Source: Chrysochromulina parva
Lineage: Eukaryota; Haptophyta; Prymnesiales; Chrysochromulinaceae
Direction: 5' to 3'
Length of the DNA stretch: 25,088 nucleotides
Assembly (NCBI GenBank): GCA_002887195.1
Contig: PJAB01000502.1
Coordinates: 1 to 25,088 of the forward strand
The notes beneath the pieces are model-generated. The model ran no database searches. It was not told the DNA's origin and saw only the letters and a program-made list of their open reading frames with translations. A program made the translations under genes and the position numbers. Below are positions 8,815-17,124 of the stretch, in pieces; the first letter of the stretch is position 1; each line of letters starts with the position of its first letter.

Positions 8815-10303
8815 ATGGGTGCTCTCTTTTCCCTCTTCAAGATAGATTTCGGCTTCACCATTGACGAACGCGATATCCTACCGCCTTGCCGAGCTCCGGC
8901 CACATTGTCGCAACTGGCTCGTCCATCTGCACTGTCCGCGTTGCCGTCCTCTCAAGGCCCACTGGACCTCGATCACGTGGCTGCGCTCATACAATCCGTC
9001 CCCGATGAGTCTGTCATCGTGCTTGTTGGCGCGGGTGCATCTGTATCGGCCGGCATACCCGACTTCCGCACGCCGGGCACGGGCCTATACGATAACCTTC
9101 AGGCTTACAATCTGCCATTCCCAGAGGCCGTCTTTGACATCGGCTTCTTCCGGCACACGCCCGAGCCCTTTTACAAGCTGTGCAGGGAGATGTGGCCGGG
9201 CCAGTACGAGCCGACGCCCGCGCATCGCTTCCTCCAGAAGCTTCACGAGCACCGGAAGCTCAAGCGCTGCTTCACGCAGAACATTGACAGCCTCGAGGCG
9301 GCGGCCGGCCTACCCAAAGAGATGGTGGTCGCCGCGCACGGCAACTTTGACGAAGCGCATGTGGTCGGCACGGGCGCGCGCGTTGACGTCACCGAGCTCA
9401 AGCGCGCCATTTTCGAGGGCGACATGAGCCTACGCGCGTTGTGCCAGGTACGATCTCCCTTGATTGCCCTTGATTGCCCTTGATTGCCCTTGATTGCCAT
9501 TGATTGCCCTTGATTGCCCTTGATTGCCCTTGATTGCCCTTGATTGCCCTGGATTGCCCTGGATTGCCCTTGATTGACCTTGATTGACCTTGATTGCCCT
9601 TGATTGCACTTGATGACCCTGACGATCCCTGCGCGCGCTGTGCCAGAGGGAGGGCGGCCTCGTCAAGCCTGCCATTACCTTTTTTGGCGAGGAGCTGCCC
9701 GCTCGCTTTGGCGAGTGCGTGTGCACCGACTTTGCCCACTGCCGTCTGCTCCTGATCTTCGGGACGAGCCTGCAGGTACAGCCGTTCGCGTCGCTCGTGC
9801 GCCGCCCCCCAGAAGGCACGCCGCGATTCCTCATCAACCGCCAAAAGGTGGGCCTGAACCTTGGGCTCGACTTTGACTCGGCGGACACGACCGACGGGTG
9901 CTTTATTGGAGACTGCGACGCGGGCGCGCAGCGGCTGGCGACGCTACTCGGCTGGGGGGACCTCGGAGGCACATCTCGTACGATCTCAGGCGATCTCGGA
10001 CGCATCTCGGGCGATCTCGGAGGCCCAGCTTCCGCCTCACAAATTGCCGCGGCCCGCACAGCGTCCGTCGCAGCGCCCGACTCAGCGCCCGCCGCAGCGC
10101 CCGACGCAGCGCCCGACGCAGCGCCCGACGCAGCGCCCGACGCAGCGCCTGCCACCAACGAGCTCGCTGAGCGCCTCGGTGCAATGAGCCTAAGCGTGAC
10201 CGCCGTCGCGACCCACAAGGAAGAAGGAAGGTTGAAGGTTGCGTTGAGTTCAACTGTCGCTACGAGCGCCTCGAGTTCAGCAGCGGTGAGGGCGGCGTTG
10301 TGA
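8815..10303 (+). CDS. SIRT2-like (Sir2 family) NAD-dependent deacylase, two exons
   Basis: Exons 8815-9447 and 9647-10303 give 429 residues. Sir2 enzymes remove acyl groups from lysine using NAD. The motifs are clear: GAGASVSAGIPDFR (72-85) and GLY for NAD binding, TQNID (154-158), the catalytic His175 in AAHGNF, and after the intron GGLVKPAITFFGE, FGTSLQVQPF and LINRQK. The layout follows human SIRT2 closely, including DFDSAD and GDCDAG near the end of the fold. Of the four zinc cysteines of SIRT2 only one remains (Cys210); the others read Val183, Ala188 and Glu213. The tail after about residue 300 is low complexity with SGDLG and APDA repeats, encoded by a 12-bp DNA repeat around 10069-10150. 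The N-terminus MGALFS fits an N-myristoylation pattern. The join is phase 0 and restores the family sequence exactly. Confidence 0.9.
9448..9646 (+). other. Sirtuin intron made largely of a 10-bp minisatellite
   Basis: A 199-nt GT-AG intron (CAG|GTACGA ... GTGCCAG|AGGGAG). From 9461 to 9610 it consists of fifteen 10-bp units, mostly TGATTGCCCT, and diverged units flank these on both sides. Its last 21 nt (9626-9646) match the last 21 nt of exon 1 (9427-9447) at 17 positions, and both encode Ser-Leu-Arg-Ala-Leu-Cys-Gln. Confidence 0.9.
9461..9610. repeat. 10-bp minisatellite (TGATTGCCCT)
   Basis: Fifteen contiguous 10-bp units in perfect register with only a few substitutions (GGATTG, TTGACC, GCCAT, GCACT variants). 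It lies entirely within the predicted sirtuin intron and makes up most of it. Minus-strand reading frames through it are artefacts of the repeat. Confidence 0.95.
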
Positions 10304-10605
10304 GGATGGCGGCGCAAACCGCACGCGCACAGGTGTAGGAATTTTGCAGTCGAGCGTGTTCACCACCGACGCGGCGGTCCGGTGTCCTTGGTGTATCGAA
10401 CATATTAACGACGACCAACTTGACTCGAAGTCGGGTCCAGATGTCTGAAGTGACCTCATCCCGCTGAAGAGTCACCTTTCAAGCTCTGAAGAGAGGCCAA
10501 CGTCCCTTTCTTGATTGTTCTCGTCTTTGAGTGCTTGTATGTGAATCTCGTCAAATTACAGATCTGCAATGCATGCAGCAAAGACGATAAGTCAGGTCAG
10601 CAAAA
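10304..10605. other. Intergenic region, nothing specific seen
   Basis: About 300 nt between the sirtuin stop and the sulfotransferase-like start on the same strand. It presumably holds the sirtuin 3' UTR and the next promoter. No repeat, RNA gene or coding signal stands out. Confidence 0.5.
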
Positions 10606-12048
10606 ATGGCTGCCTCCAACGAGTGCTCACCAGTCGGGCTCGCTATCGTAGCGCCACCGAAGTCAGGAAGCACCTTTATCGCTGCGCTGATCAAAGCCTT
10701 GGCCTTCGAGGCAGCCACATGCCGCATAGCATCCACGCAGTTCCGATGCTCGACAACTGTGATGGTCGGGTGCCCCACTGATGGTGCGCGCTGCCATCGC
10801 CACGGTCGCAACGGCAAAAGTGACCTGCGAATGCTGTGCACATGGGGTTCGCAACCGGACAACAATCGCTCCTTTGCGCTGCCGGCTGGCTGTTGCGCAG
10901 TTGTGCGCCCGTCGGCTACGAGTGACTTGCTCGACGGGCCAGCTGGTGATGGCAGCACGCCGATCGAACAGTTTCCCCACAAGCGCAACTGTCAAGCCCG
11001 CTCAGTCGATCACTGGCTGGCAGAGCAGCCACGCGCCTGGGCATGGGGGTCGCCTCGCGCGCATCTGCTCGAGCAGCACGGCTACATCGTCGGCCCCATT
11101 CGATCGTTGCCGCCAGCCCCCGAGCAACCCTCCCAAGCCTTGGCGGCGCTCTCCTCGCTCGGCTTGTCTTCCCCGTCCTTACCAGGCTCACTACTGCCCC
11201 GTCTGAGAACGGTCGTCGTATTGCACGTGCGCCATCCACTCGAGACACTCGTCTCGCACTACTACTGCGTATCCTCCGCTCGTACGTGTCCGCGGCGCCA
11301 CGCCCTGCGCGCCGCCGCCACCGACCGGCTGACCGACCGGGCCACCGACAAGAATCGCACGACAGGCAGGGGCGGATCGGCACCTCTCGACTCTCCTCCC
11401 CACGACCCCGGCCCTCACTCCGGCCCTGGCTCGGCCCTCGACGACTTGGCAAAACCTCAACTCGACGCCTTTTTGCTCGGTGAGCTCAACGGCCACACAC
11501 ACACGAGCACGAACCGTCTCCTCGGGCGCCTCGAGAGGCTCGCCAGCTGGCTGGAGACGGCGAGGGCGTTGCATGCGCGAGGGCTGCTCGAGTTTCGGGA
11601 CTTGGGCCGGTTAGAGGCGCCGCCGAAGGATCTCGTCGACACAGAGCTCCATCACTGGAGGCACGAACGGCCCGCCTCGAAGTGTGAAGAGCGTACGGAG
11701 GATGTTCGGGGCGCGCGCAGCCCAGATCGTGTGCAGCGACCACTCGTGGTGCTCTCGCGCTACGAGGCGATGACCGCCGACTTCGATGTGTGGTTCAAGG
11801 CCCTGCTCGACACGCTGCCGGACGGCATGGTGGCGCGTGCAGCCTCGCGCACCCAGATCCATCGGGCGATGCTCGCGCTCTTCCGAAAAGACTTTGTGGC
11901 CGACGGTCGCCACCGCCACTCTCTTGTGCCCGGCTCCAACCTGGCGCGGCTCCTTCCGGCGTCCCTGCACCGCCTGCAAGGCCACGCGCGCCTCGTCTCG
12001 TTGGTGGATCGACTTGGGTACGACTTCCAGATGACTGTCAAAGTCTGA
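10606..12048 (+). CDS. Sulfotransferase-like protein
   Basis: Encodes 480 residues from an ATG with A at -3 and G at +4. Residues 18-24 (PKSGSTF) match the 5'-phosphosulfate loop of PAPS-dependent sulfotransferases. Residues 203-220 (VVVLHV then RHPLETLVSHYY) match the 3'-phosphate motif, with Arg209 and Ser217 in the expected places. Near the C-terminus LSRYEAMTADFDVWFKALL fits the family's YE-D-M helix, and RKDFVADGRHRHSL resembles the terminal PAPS-binding loop. Such enzymes move sulfate from PAPS to sugars, lipids or small molecules; the acceptor cannot be told. About 55 low-complexity residues (about 230-285, Asp/Arg/Thr then Pro/Gly/Ser) interrupt the fold just after the 3'-phosphate motif. 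No signal peptide or membrane anchor is seen. The next gene starts only 77 nt after its stop. Confidence 0.65.
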   Translation: MAASNECSPVGLAIVAPPKSGSTFIAALIKALAFEAATCRIASTQFRCSTTVMVGCPTDGARCHRHGRNGKSDLRMLCTWGSQPDNNRSFALPAGCCAVVRPSATSDLLDGPAGDGSTPIEQFPHKRNCQARSVDHWLAEQPRAWAWGSPRAHLLEQHGYIVGPIRSLPPAPEQPSQALAALSSLGLSSPSLPGSLLPRLRTVVVLHVRHPLETLVSHYYCVSSARTCPRRHALRAAATDRLTDRATDKNRTTGRGGSAPLDSPPHDPGPHSGPGSALDDLAKPQLDAFLLGELNGHTHTSTNRLLGRLERLASWLETARALHARGLLEFRDLGRLEAPPKDLVDTELHHWRHERPASKCEERTEDVRGARSPDRVQRPLVVLSRYEAMTADFDVWFKALLDTLPDGMVARAASRTQIHRAMLALFRKDFVADGRHRHSLVPGSNLARLLPASLHRLQGHARLVSLVDRLGYDFQMTVKV

Positions 12049-12125
12049 GTCAAAGTGAAAGTCTGACAAGATTGACCCTGTGACCGCTGAAAGCCAAGAG
12101 GGAATGGGGATTTTCGCTGCCCAAA

Positions 12126-13174
12126 ATGTTCACCTCGACCAACATGACGCCCTTCGGTAGTTCGAAACTGGCACCGGTAATTGTTTTTTACCGGTTCATG
12201 TCGTGGACCACGCTGGACGAGCTGCCACGAGCGGCGCCGAAGCTTGTAACATCCGCCTCTGCGCCCGTGCTCAAGCACAGCTTTAGCGACGCTTCCCGGG
12301 CCGCCCGTGTGGCAGCATGGGACGAGCGAGCCGTTCTGGGACCAATCAGCACGTTTGACACAAAAGGCGGCAAAGCGATGCGGTATTGTAAAGGCGTGGC
12401 GCAGCGACCAAAGCCGCCGAGTGCCATATGCCCCGTTTCTTGCTACCAAAGCTTTGAGCAGGCCAGCACCCTCGCAAAGTCTGGCGGTCGTTTCAGCGAG
12501 TCGGTGCGATTCGCAAAGGTTGTGCCCGCCGTTTGCCCTGTCGCCTCCTACCAGTCACAGATTACGACCCTCAGCGCTGCCGGTGGTGGGCGCATCAGCG
12601 ACGCGCCACGCCCGTGCGTCGAGCCTTCGAAATCTCAGTGGGCCCGCGGACCTCAGGTGCCGAAGCCAGACCCGCGGCCGTGGAGGATTCCCGTGCCGGC
12701 CTGGCGAGAAGGCTTGAAGAGCTTCAACAGATCGATCGATCCGCCATCGCCGCCGGCCCATCGATCAGCGCCTCCGCCGCCCCGCCACCAAGCTCCTAAA
12801 CCCGCTGTGACAGTCACGGCGGCGGGGACTTCGCAGCAGGAGCTACCACAGCCGCCATCGCCGCCAGAGCAGCTACAGCGGCAACAGCAGCAAGCCATTA
12901 CGGTGGCGGCGGCCGAGGCGGTGGCCGCAAAGGCGGTGGCGGCGGCCGAGGTGGTGCTGGCGGCCCATGCGGTAGCCGAGGAGGCGGCCGCAAGGGCGGC
13001 GACCGCGGCCGAGGCGGCGGCGGCAAGCCCAGAGGATGAGATGTTGCGCGCGTTTGCCGCTGCAGCGGCGGCCCGGGCGGCGGCCGCGGCCGAGGCGGCG
13101 GCGGAGGAGGAGCAGCAGCAGCGGCGGCAGCAGCAGGAGCAGCAGCAGCCACCGCCGCCCCAGCCACAGCCGCC

Positions 13175-13258
<84 letters not shown>

Positions 13259-13616
13259 AGAGGCGGAGGAGCCAATGCAGCAGCGGCCGCCGCCACCACC
13301 ACCGCAGCCCAAACCACAGCCTAAGCCGCCGCCCAAACTTGCGCCCAGGCCACCGGTGCCAAAGGCGCCGCTGCCAAAGCCCGCGATGCAGAAGCTCGTA
13401 GAGCAGCAGGAGTTGATGAGGCGCATGCGTGGCGACCCTCGGCAGCCCGCGGGCAGCCCGCGGCAGCCAGCGGCGCCGAAGGAGGCCACCCAGACCAGGC
13501 TGACGAGGGAGCGACAGAGCCTGCAGCTGGCAGCGAGGCAAAGGCGGGCTTTGGCGTTCGCGTTGTTGGCGTCCAAGGGGTACATTTCGATTGACGAGGC
13601 GCAACAGCAGTGCTAG
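12126..13616 (+). CDS. Gln/Ala/Pro-rich low-complexity protein with polyGln tract
   Basis: Encodes 496 residues. The first 200 are ordinary sequence with two similar segments, ICPVSCYQS...SGGRFSES and VCPVASYQS...GGGRISDA, spaced about 40 residues apart. They loosely recall the PG-x-Y...G...S/R pattern of STPGR (SHIPPO) repeats in axonemal proteins, but the match is weak. The middle is Ala/Glu-rich, probably helical. Next come Gln/Pro stretches, an uninterrupted run of 27 Gln and a Pro/Lys linker. The final 100 residues are Arg/Gln-rich and probably helical. I recognise no catalytic domain. The start ATG is the first in frame after the sulfotransferase stop. The gene is probably real because the N-terminal part is not low complexity and the frame stays open for 1.5 kb. 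Confidence 0.65.
13176..13256 (+). repeat. (CAG)27 trinucleotide repeat in coding sequence
   Basis: 27 uninterrupted CAG codons read as Gln. Its purity at the DNA level, with no CAA interruption, suggests recent expansion and length polymorphism. Confidence 0.95.
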
Positions 13617-13644
13617 CTGGTGGTGCGTTGTGGTTGCCTGAGTC

Positions 13645-13736
13645 ACTCTCATGTTGACTCTCAACAGCGTCAACTGACTCTCAATCTGAATTGACTGTCA
13701 ATCTCAACATAATCTCAATTGACTCTCAATCTCAAA
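13645..13736. repeat. Degenerate TTGACTCTCAATCTCAA repeats
   Basis: Several imperfect copies of a roughly 17-nt A/T-rich unit (TTGACTCTCAA, CTGACTCTCAATCTGAA, TTGACTGTCAATCTCAA, TTGACTCTCAATCTCAA) follow the polyGln gene, in its probable 3' UTR. Confidence 0.7.
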
Positions 13737-13850
13737 AGATGGGGCCGCGGCGAGAGCGGCGTGGAACGTGCCATGGGTAACGCTAACTGTCTCGGGACGT
13801 GTCACTATCCGTCCACTGTGTGCGTCACAACACAGTGTTCAAAGCCTATG

Positions 13851-13862
13851 AGGTAATTACCT
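13851..13862. promoter_or_regulatory. Palindrome AGGTAATTACCT, copy 1
   Basis: A perfect 12-nt palindrome inside the first 72-bp unit, about 254 nt upstream of the metal ATPase start. A perfectly symmetric site kept in both copies is a candidate binding site for a dimeric regulator. The regulator is unknown. Confidence 0.35.
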
Positions 13863-13922
13863 GAGTAGTGAGAAGGTCCCCCTAGGTAAAAAAAGTGAGC
13901 CCCACAGTGTTCAAAGCCTATG

Positions 13923-13934
13923 AGGTAATTACCT
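13923..13934. promoter_or_regulatory. Palindrome AGGTAATTACCT, copy 2
   Basis: Identical to the site at 13851-13862 and 72 bp from it, a near-integral number of helical turns. It lies about 180 nt upstream of the metal ATPase start. Confidence 0.35.
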
Positions 13935-14115
13935 GAGTAGTGAGAACTGAGAAGGTCCCCTACTATTTAGGTCAAAAAAGTGCGCCCGGCGTGACTTTCG
14001 TCCCGGTGACCCCCTGGTGTATCCCTATTGCCACCTATCCAGAAAGCTCGGCTCGGCTTGACGTTGAGACGGGTGACCCGGCCGTTTGTGGCAGCATGTG
14101 GCAGGAGGCAAAAAG

Positions 14116-17100
14116 ATGTTCACACCCGGGAGGTTTCGTCACTCGACGCCTAACACAATCCCCGTTGGAGACATGGGGGAGCCCACGATCAAGGTGACCG
14201 AGCTCGTAGTCACGGGCATGTGCTGCCAGTCGGAAGTGACGCTGATCCAGAAGAAGCTCGGCCCCATGGAGGGCGTCATCGACCTCAAGTTCAACCTGAT
14301 GTTGCGCCGCGTCGCGGTTTACCACGACCCGAGCAAGGTGAGCGCCGCTCAAATGCTCCGCCCACTCAACTGGGCGCTCCTCGGCGCGTCGGTCGTGCAA
14401 AAGGGCGGCCCAGGGGCGGGCCTGAAGCGCGGCGAAATGTGCTCGAAGGAGACGATCCTTGCGGTGTGCTGCCTCGTGCTCTTCCTGATCGGCCAAGGCG
14501 TCTGGGCGCGCCCCAAGGACACCGAGTTCTGGGAGTGGCCGTACTCGTACTTTTCGCTGGCGTGCGTGCTGCTCGGGTTGCCGACGCTCGTGGTGCGTGC
14601 ACTCAACGGCCTCTTCTTGCAGTGCACGCTCAACATGTTCGCGTCGATGGCGCTCGCCTGCATCGGCGCGCTCGTGCTCCTCGACCTGGAAGAGGCCGCC
14701 GCGATCACCTTCTTCTTCCTGGGCTCCGAGTGGCTCCAGGCATGGTGCGTGCACCACACGGCCAACCTCGCGGGCAGCCTGGGCGGCATGCTGCCCGAGC
14801 GCGCCTACCCGGCCGACGGCTCGGCCGACAAACCGCTCTCAGAGGTAGTGGTGGGGGAGCTGCTGCTGGTCAAACCGGGGGGCGCCGTACCCGCCGACGG
14901 TGACGTCGTCGGGGGCGCCTCGTCGGTCGACGAGTCGATGCTCACTGGCGAGTCGATACCGGTGTCCAAGGCGGCGGGCGCTCAAGTCTTCGCAGGCACC
15001 ACCAACCAGACTGGCGTCCTAACCGTCCGCGTCGTGCGGCTACCTGCCGAGAGCACGGCCGCACAGCTCGGCATGCTCGTCGCACAAGCGCAGCGCTCGG
15101 GAGGGCGCGAGGTGTTTCTGGAGCGCTTCGCGCGCGTGTACACCACGCTAATCCTACTCACCGCCATACTCCTCGCCACCATCCCACTCGGCTGGTGCAC
15201 GTGGACAGACGACGCTCAGGACGACGCTCCGAATGGGGCGAGCGTCGTGGCGAGCGTCAGCGCTAACATCAGCGCGAGCGGCCACGGCGAGGGAGGCCAC
15301 GGCGAGGAACCCGAGACTTGGACGGAGCGTTGGATGCACACGGGCGCAGGCGCGGATGGGTGCGTGTGGTGGCTGCATCGCGCCCTGGCGCTCGTGGTCA
15401 TCTCGTGCCCGTGCTCCTTCATTGTGGCGATGCCCGTCACGAATGCGTGCGGCATCTCCGCGCTTGCCAAGTGGGGCATCCTCGTGAAGAACGCGAAGCA
15501 GCTCGACCTGCTCGCGCGCATGACGCACCTGGCCGTGGACAAGACCGGCACACTCACCGAGGGGCGCTTCCGCCTACGCCAGCTCGCGCTGAACCATGCC
15601 AATCGGCGTGCCGAGATCGAGAGCGTGATGCGCTACGCCGCGGCCGTTGAGAAGAATTCGTCCCACCCGATCGCCGCCGCGTTCCTTGAGTTTGCGGACT
15701 CGCTCGGCGTGGACCCGCCGCCCGCGCCCGAGTTCATGCTCCTCGAAGGTGAGGGCATCGAAGCGCTCGTGGAGGGCGTCAAGGTGCACGTGGGCAACGA
15801 GCGCCTCGCCCGACGGGTTCTGGCGGAGGCGGCGATCGCGCGAGGGGAGGTCGTCTCGACGCCCGAGATGGAGGCCGCCGCCGAGGCCCTCCGAGCGGCG
15901 AACGCGAACGTCGCGCACGCGCAGCAGCACCAGCTGCCCGCGCGCATGCTCACGAGTCTGCAGAAGAAGCAGCAGCAAGCGCAGGCTGCCCTCGAGGCCG
16001 CCACGGAGGCCGCGCGGTGTGCGCAGGCTGCATTCAAAGGTGGGGCGTACGAGGCGGCGGCGGATCCGCTGCCGCCGTGCCCGAAGGACTGTGGCAAGTG
16101 CCGCGGCGGCGGGTGTGGCCCGAAGGAATGCTGCAACCGGCGGGGCCTCCGCCGTCGTCGCTGCGGTGGCCGCTGCTGCCATCGTGACTGCTGCAACCCT
16201 CCCAGAGAGTGTTGCCATGACGGGCCATGCCCTACTGCCGAGCTCGCGCCTACGACGACGCCCTACCTCGCGCCGACGCCCACCCCCGCGCCCATGCCCC
16301 AGCTCGCGCCGGAGGCCGCCATCGAACCGACGATTACGCCCGCTTCGGCGCCCGTGCCCACACCGCCGCCCTCGCCGCCCGTCGACGGCCCCCCGGAGCT
16401 GACCCTGGGCTCGTCTCTCATCGCGGGCTGGCGACGCTCGGGAAGCAGCGTGCTCTGGGTGCTGCTAGACGGCGAGATCGCGGCCGCGTGCCAGCTCTCA
16501 GACGCGATCCGCGGCGAGACAGCGCCTGCGATGGCGGCACTCGCCGGTCTGGGTGTGAAGACGACGATTCTCACGGGTGACTGTGAAGAGACGGCGCAGG
16601 CGGTGCGCGCGCAGGCGGGCATCGCGACGGCGGTCGCGGGGATGAAGCCGGCCGAGAAACTCGCCATGATCAAAGAGTTTCGGCGCGAGGCGATCGTCGG
16701 CATGGTGGGAGACGGCGTCAACGATGGCCCAGCCCTCGCTGCCGCTGACGTGGGCATCGCGATGGGTGTGCATGGCACCGCCTTGGCCTCGGCGGCCGCG
16801 GGTGTCGTGCTGATGACCAACGACCTGCGTCGGCTGGCAGACGGCATCATGGGCGCGCGGCGCACGGCGCGCACGCTGCGTAACTCCGTCGCGATTGCGC
16901 TGCTGCTCAAGCTGCTGCCGTTCGTGCTCATCTTCACGGCGTTCGAGAAAGCTGAGGGGTACCTGATTACGGCCTCCGTAGGCTCGGACGTGCTCGGCAT
17001 CATCATCGTGCTTGCGAATGCCATCAGCCTGCTCGGCATCCGAAGCCAGTATGCGGTCACGCCGTGCGCAAACAGCGCCCTCTCAATGGAGGGGCCCACC

Positions 17101-17124
17101 GTCGTGACGAGCACGACCGAGTAA
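14116..17124 (+). CDS. P1B-type heavy-metal transporting ATPase (Zn/Cd/Cu class)
   Basis: Encodes 1002 residues. It pumps metal ions across a membrane using ATP. An N-terminal HMA domain carries GMCCQSE (Cys36-Cys37), like the GICCTSE motif of plant Zn/Cd pumps of the HMA2/3/4 type. Core motifs in order are TGES (277-280), CPC (431-433) in the ion-binding helix, DKTGT (Asp475 is phosphorylated), SSHP (His517), GEGIEAL in the ATP-binding domain, TGD and GDGVND (865-870). About eight membrane helices fit the P1B layout. Two oddities stand out. A Gly/His/Glu-rich extracytosolic loop precedes the CPC helix. About 190 extra residues (568-757) sit in the ATP-binding domain: a helical part, a 51-residue cluster with 14 cysteines (655-705) and a Pro/Thr/Ala linker. 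The frame is open upstream to 14086 but without an ATG; 14116 is chosen, and 14173 (MGEPTIK) is a possible alternative. Confidence 0.93.
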   Translation: MFTPGRFRHSTPNTIPVGDMGEPTIKVTELVVTGMCCQSEVTLIQKKLGPMEGVIDLKFNLMLRRVAVYHDPSKVSAAQMLRPLNWALLGASVVQKGGPGAGLKRGEMCSKETILAVCCLVLFLIGQGVWARPKDTEFWEWPYSYFSLACVLLGLPTLVVRALNGLFLQCTLNMFASMALACIGALVLLDLEEAAAITFFFLGSEWLQAWCVHHTANLAGSLGGMLPERAYPADGSADKPLSEVVVGELLLVKPGGAVPADGDVVGGASSVDESMLTGESIPVSKAAGAQVFAGTTNQTGVLTVRVVRLPAESTAAQLGMLVAQAQRSGGREVFLERFARVYTTLILLTAILLATIPLGWCTWTDDAQDDAPNGASVVASVSANISASGHGEGGHGEEPETWTERWMHTGAGADGCVWWLHRALALVVISCPCSFIVAMPVTNACGISALAKWGILVKNAKQLDLLARMTHLAVDKTGTLTEGRFRLRQLALNHANRRAEIESVMRYAAAVEKNSSHPIAAAFLEFADSLGVDPPPAPEFMLLEGEGIEALVEGVKVHVGNERLARRVLAEAAIARGEVVSTPEMEAAAEALRAANANVAHAQQHQLPARMLTSLQKKQQQAQAALEAATEAARCAQAAFKGGAYEAAADPLPPCPKDCGKCRGGGCGPKECCNRRGLRRRRCGGRCCHRDCCNPPRECCHDGPCPTAELAPTTTPYLAPTPTPAPMPQLAPEAAIEPTITPASAPVPTPPPSPPVDGPPELTLGSSLIAGWRRSGSSVLWVLLDGEIAAACQLSDAIRGETAPAMAALAGLGVKTTILTGDCEETAQAVRAQAGIATAVAGMKPAEKLAMIKEFRREAIVGMVGDGVNDGPALAAADVGIAMGVHGTALASAAAGVVLMTNDLRRLADGIMGARRTARTLRNSVAIALLLKLLPFVLIFTAFEKAEGYLITASVGSDVLGIIIVLANAISLLGIRSQYAVTPCANSALSMEGPTVVTSTTE
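16078..16230 (+). other. Metallothionein-like Cys cluster within the ATPase
   Basis: 51 codons encode 14 Cys, including four CC pairs, in CxxxC/CxxC/CC spacing (CPKDCGKCRGGGCGPKECC, then RCC, DCC and ECC), with Arg, Lys and two His. It is flanked by Ala-rich helix and Pro-rich linker. Plant HMA pumps carry CC-rich metal-binding tails at the C-terminus; here the cluster is internal. Confidence 0.9.

Larger units (their letters stand above)
13831..13984. repeat. 72-bp tandem duplication upstream of the metal ATPase gene
   Basis: A unit starting CACAGTGTTCAAAGCCTATG at 13831 repeats from 13903. The first 40 nt are almost identical; the second copy has an extra GAGAACT and other small changes before AAAAAAGTG. 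Both copies lie within 290 nt upstream of the ATPase ATG. Confidence 0.9.
13617..14115. other. Intergenic region upstream of the metal ATPase
   Basis: Contains the 17-nt degenerate repeats, the duplicated 72-bp unit with its palindromes, and about 130 nt of unique sequence before the ATPase ATG. No other gene is seen. Confidence 0.6.

Noticed and set aside
9448..9646. Regular repeats as a CRISPR array
   Set aside because: The 10-bp units are contiguous with no spacers and lie in an intron of a eukaryotic gene.
9398..10317. Minus-strand frames rich in IKGNQGQSRA repeats
   Set aside because: They are translations of the intron minisatellite and of the sirtuin exon 2 antisense strand. The sirtuin motifs fix the plus strand as coding.
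12653..13585. Minus-strand frame with polyCys, and further polyLeu/polyAla and polySer frames
   Set aside because: These are the other frames of the CAG tract. Only the Gln frame continues into ordinary sequence on both sides.
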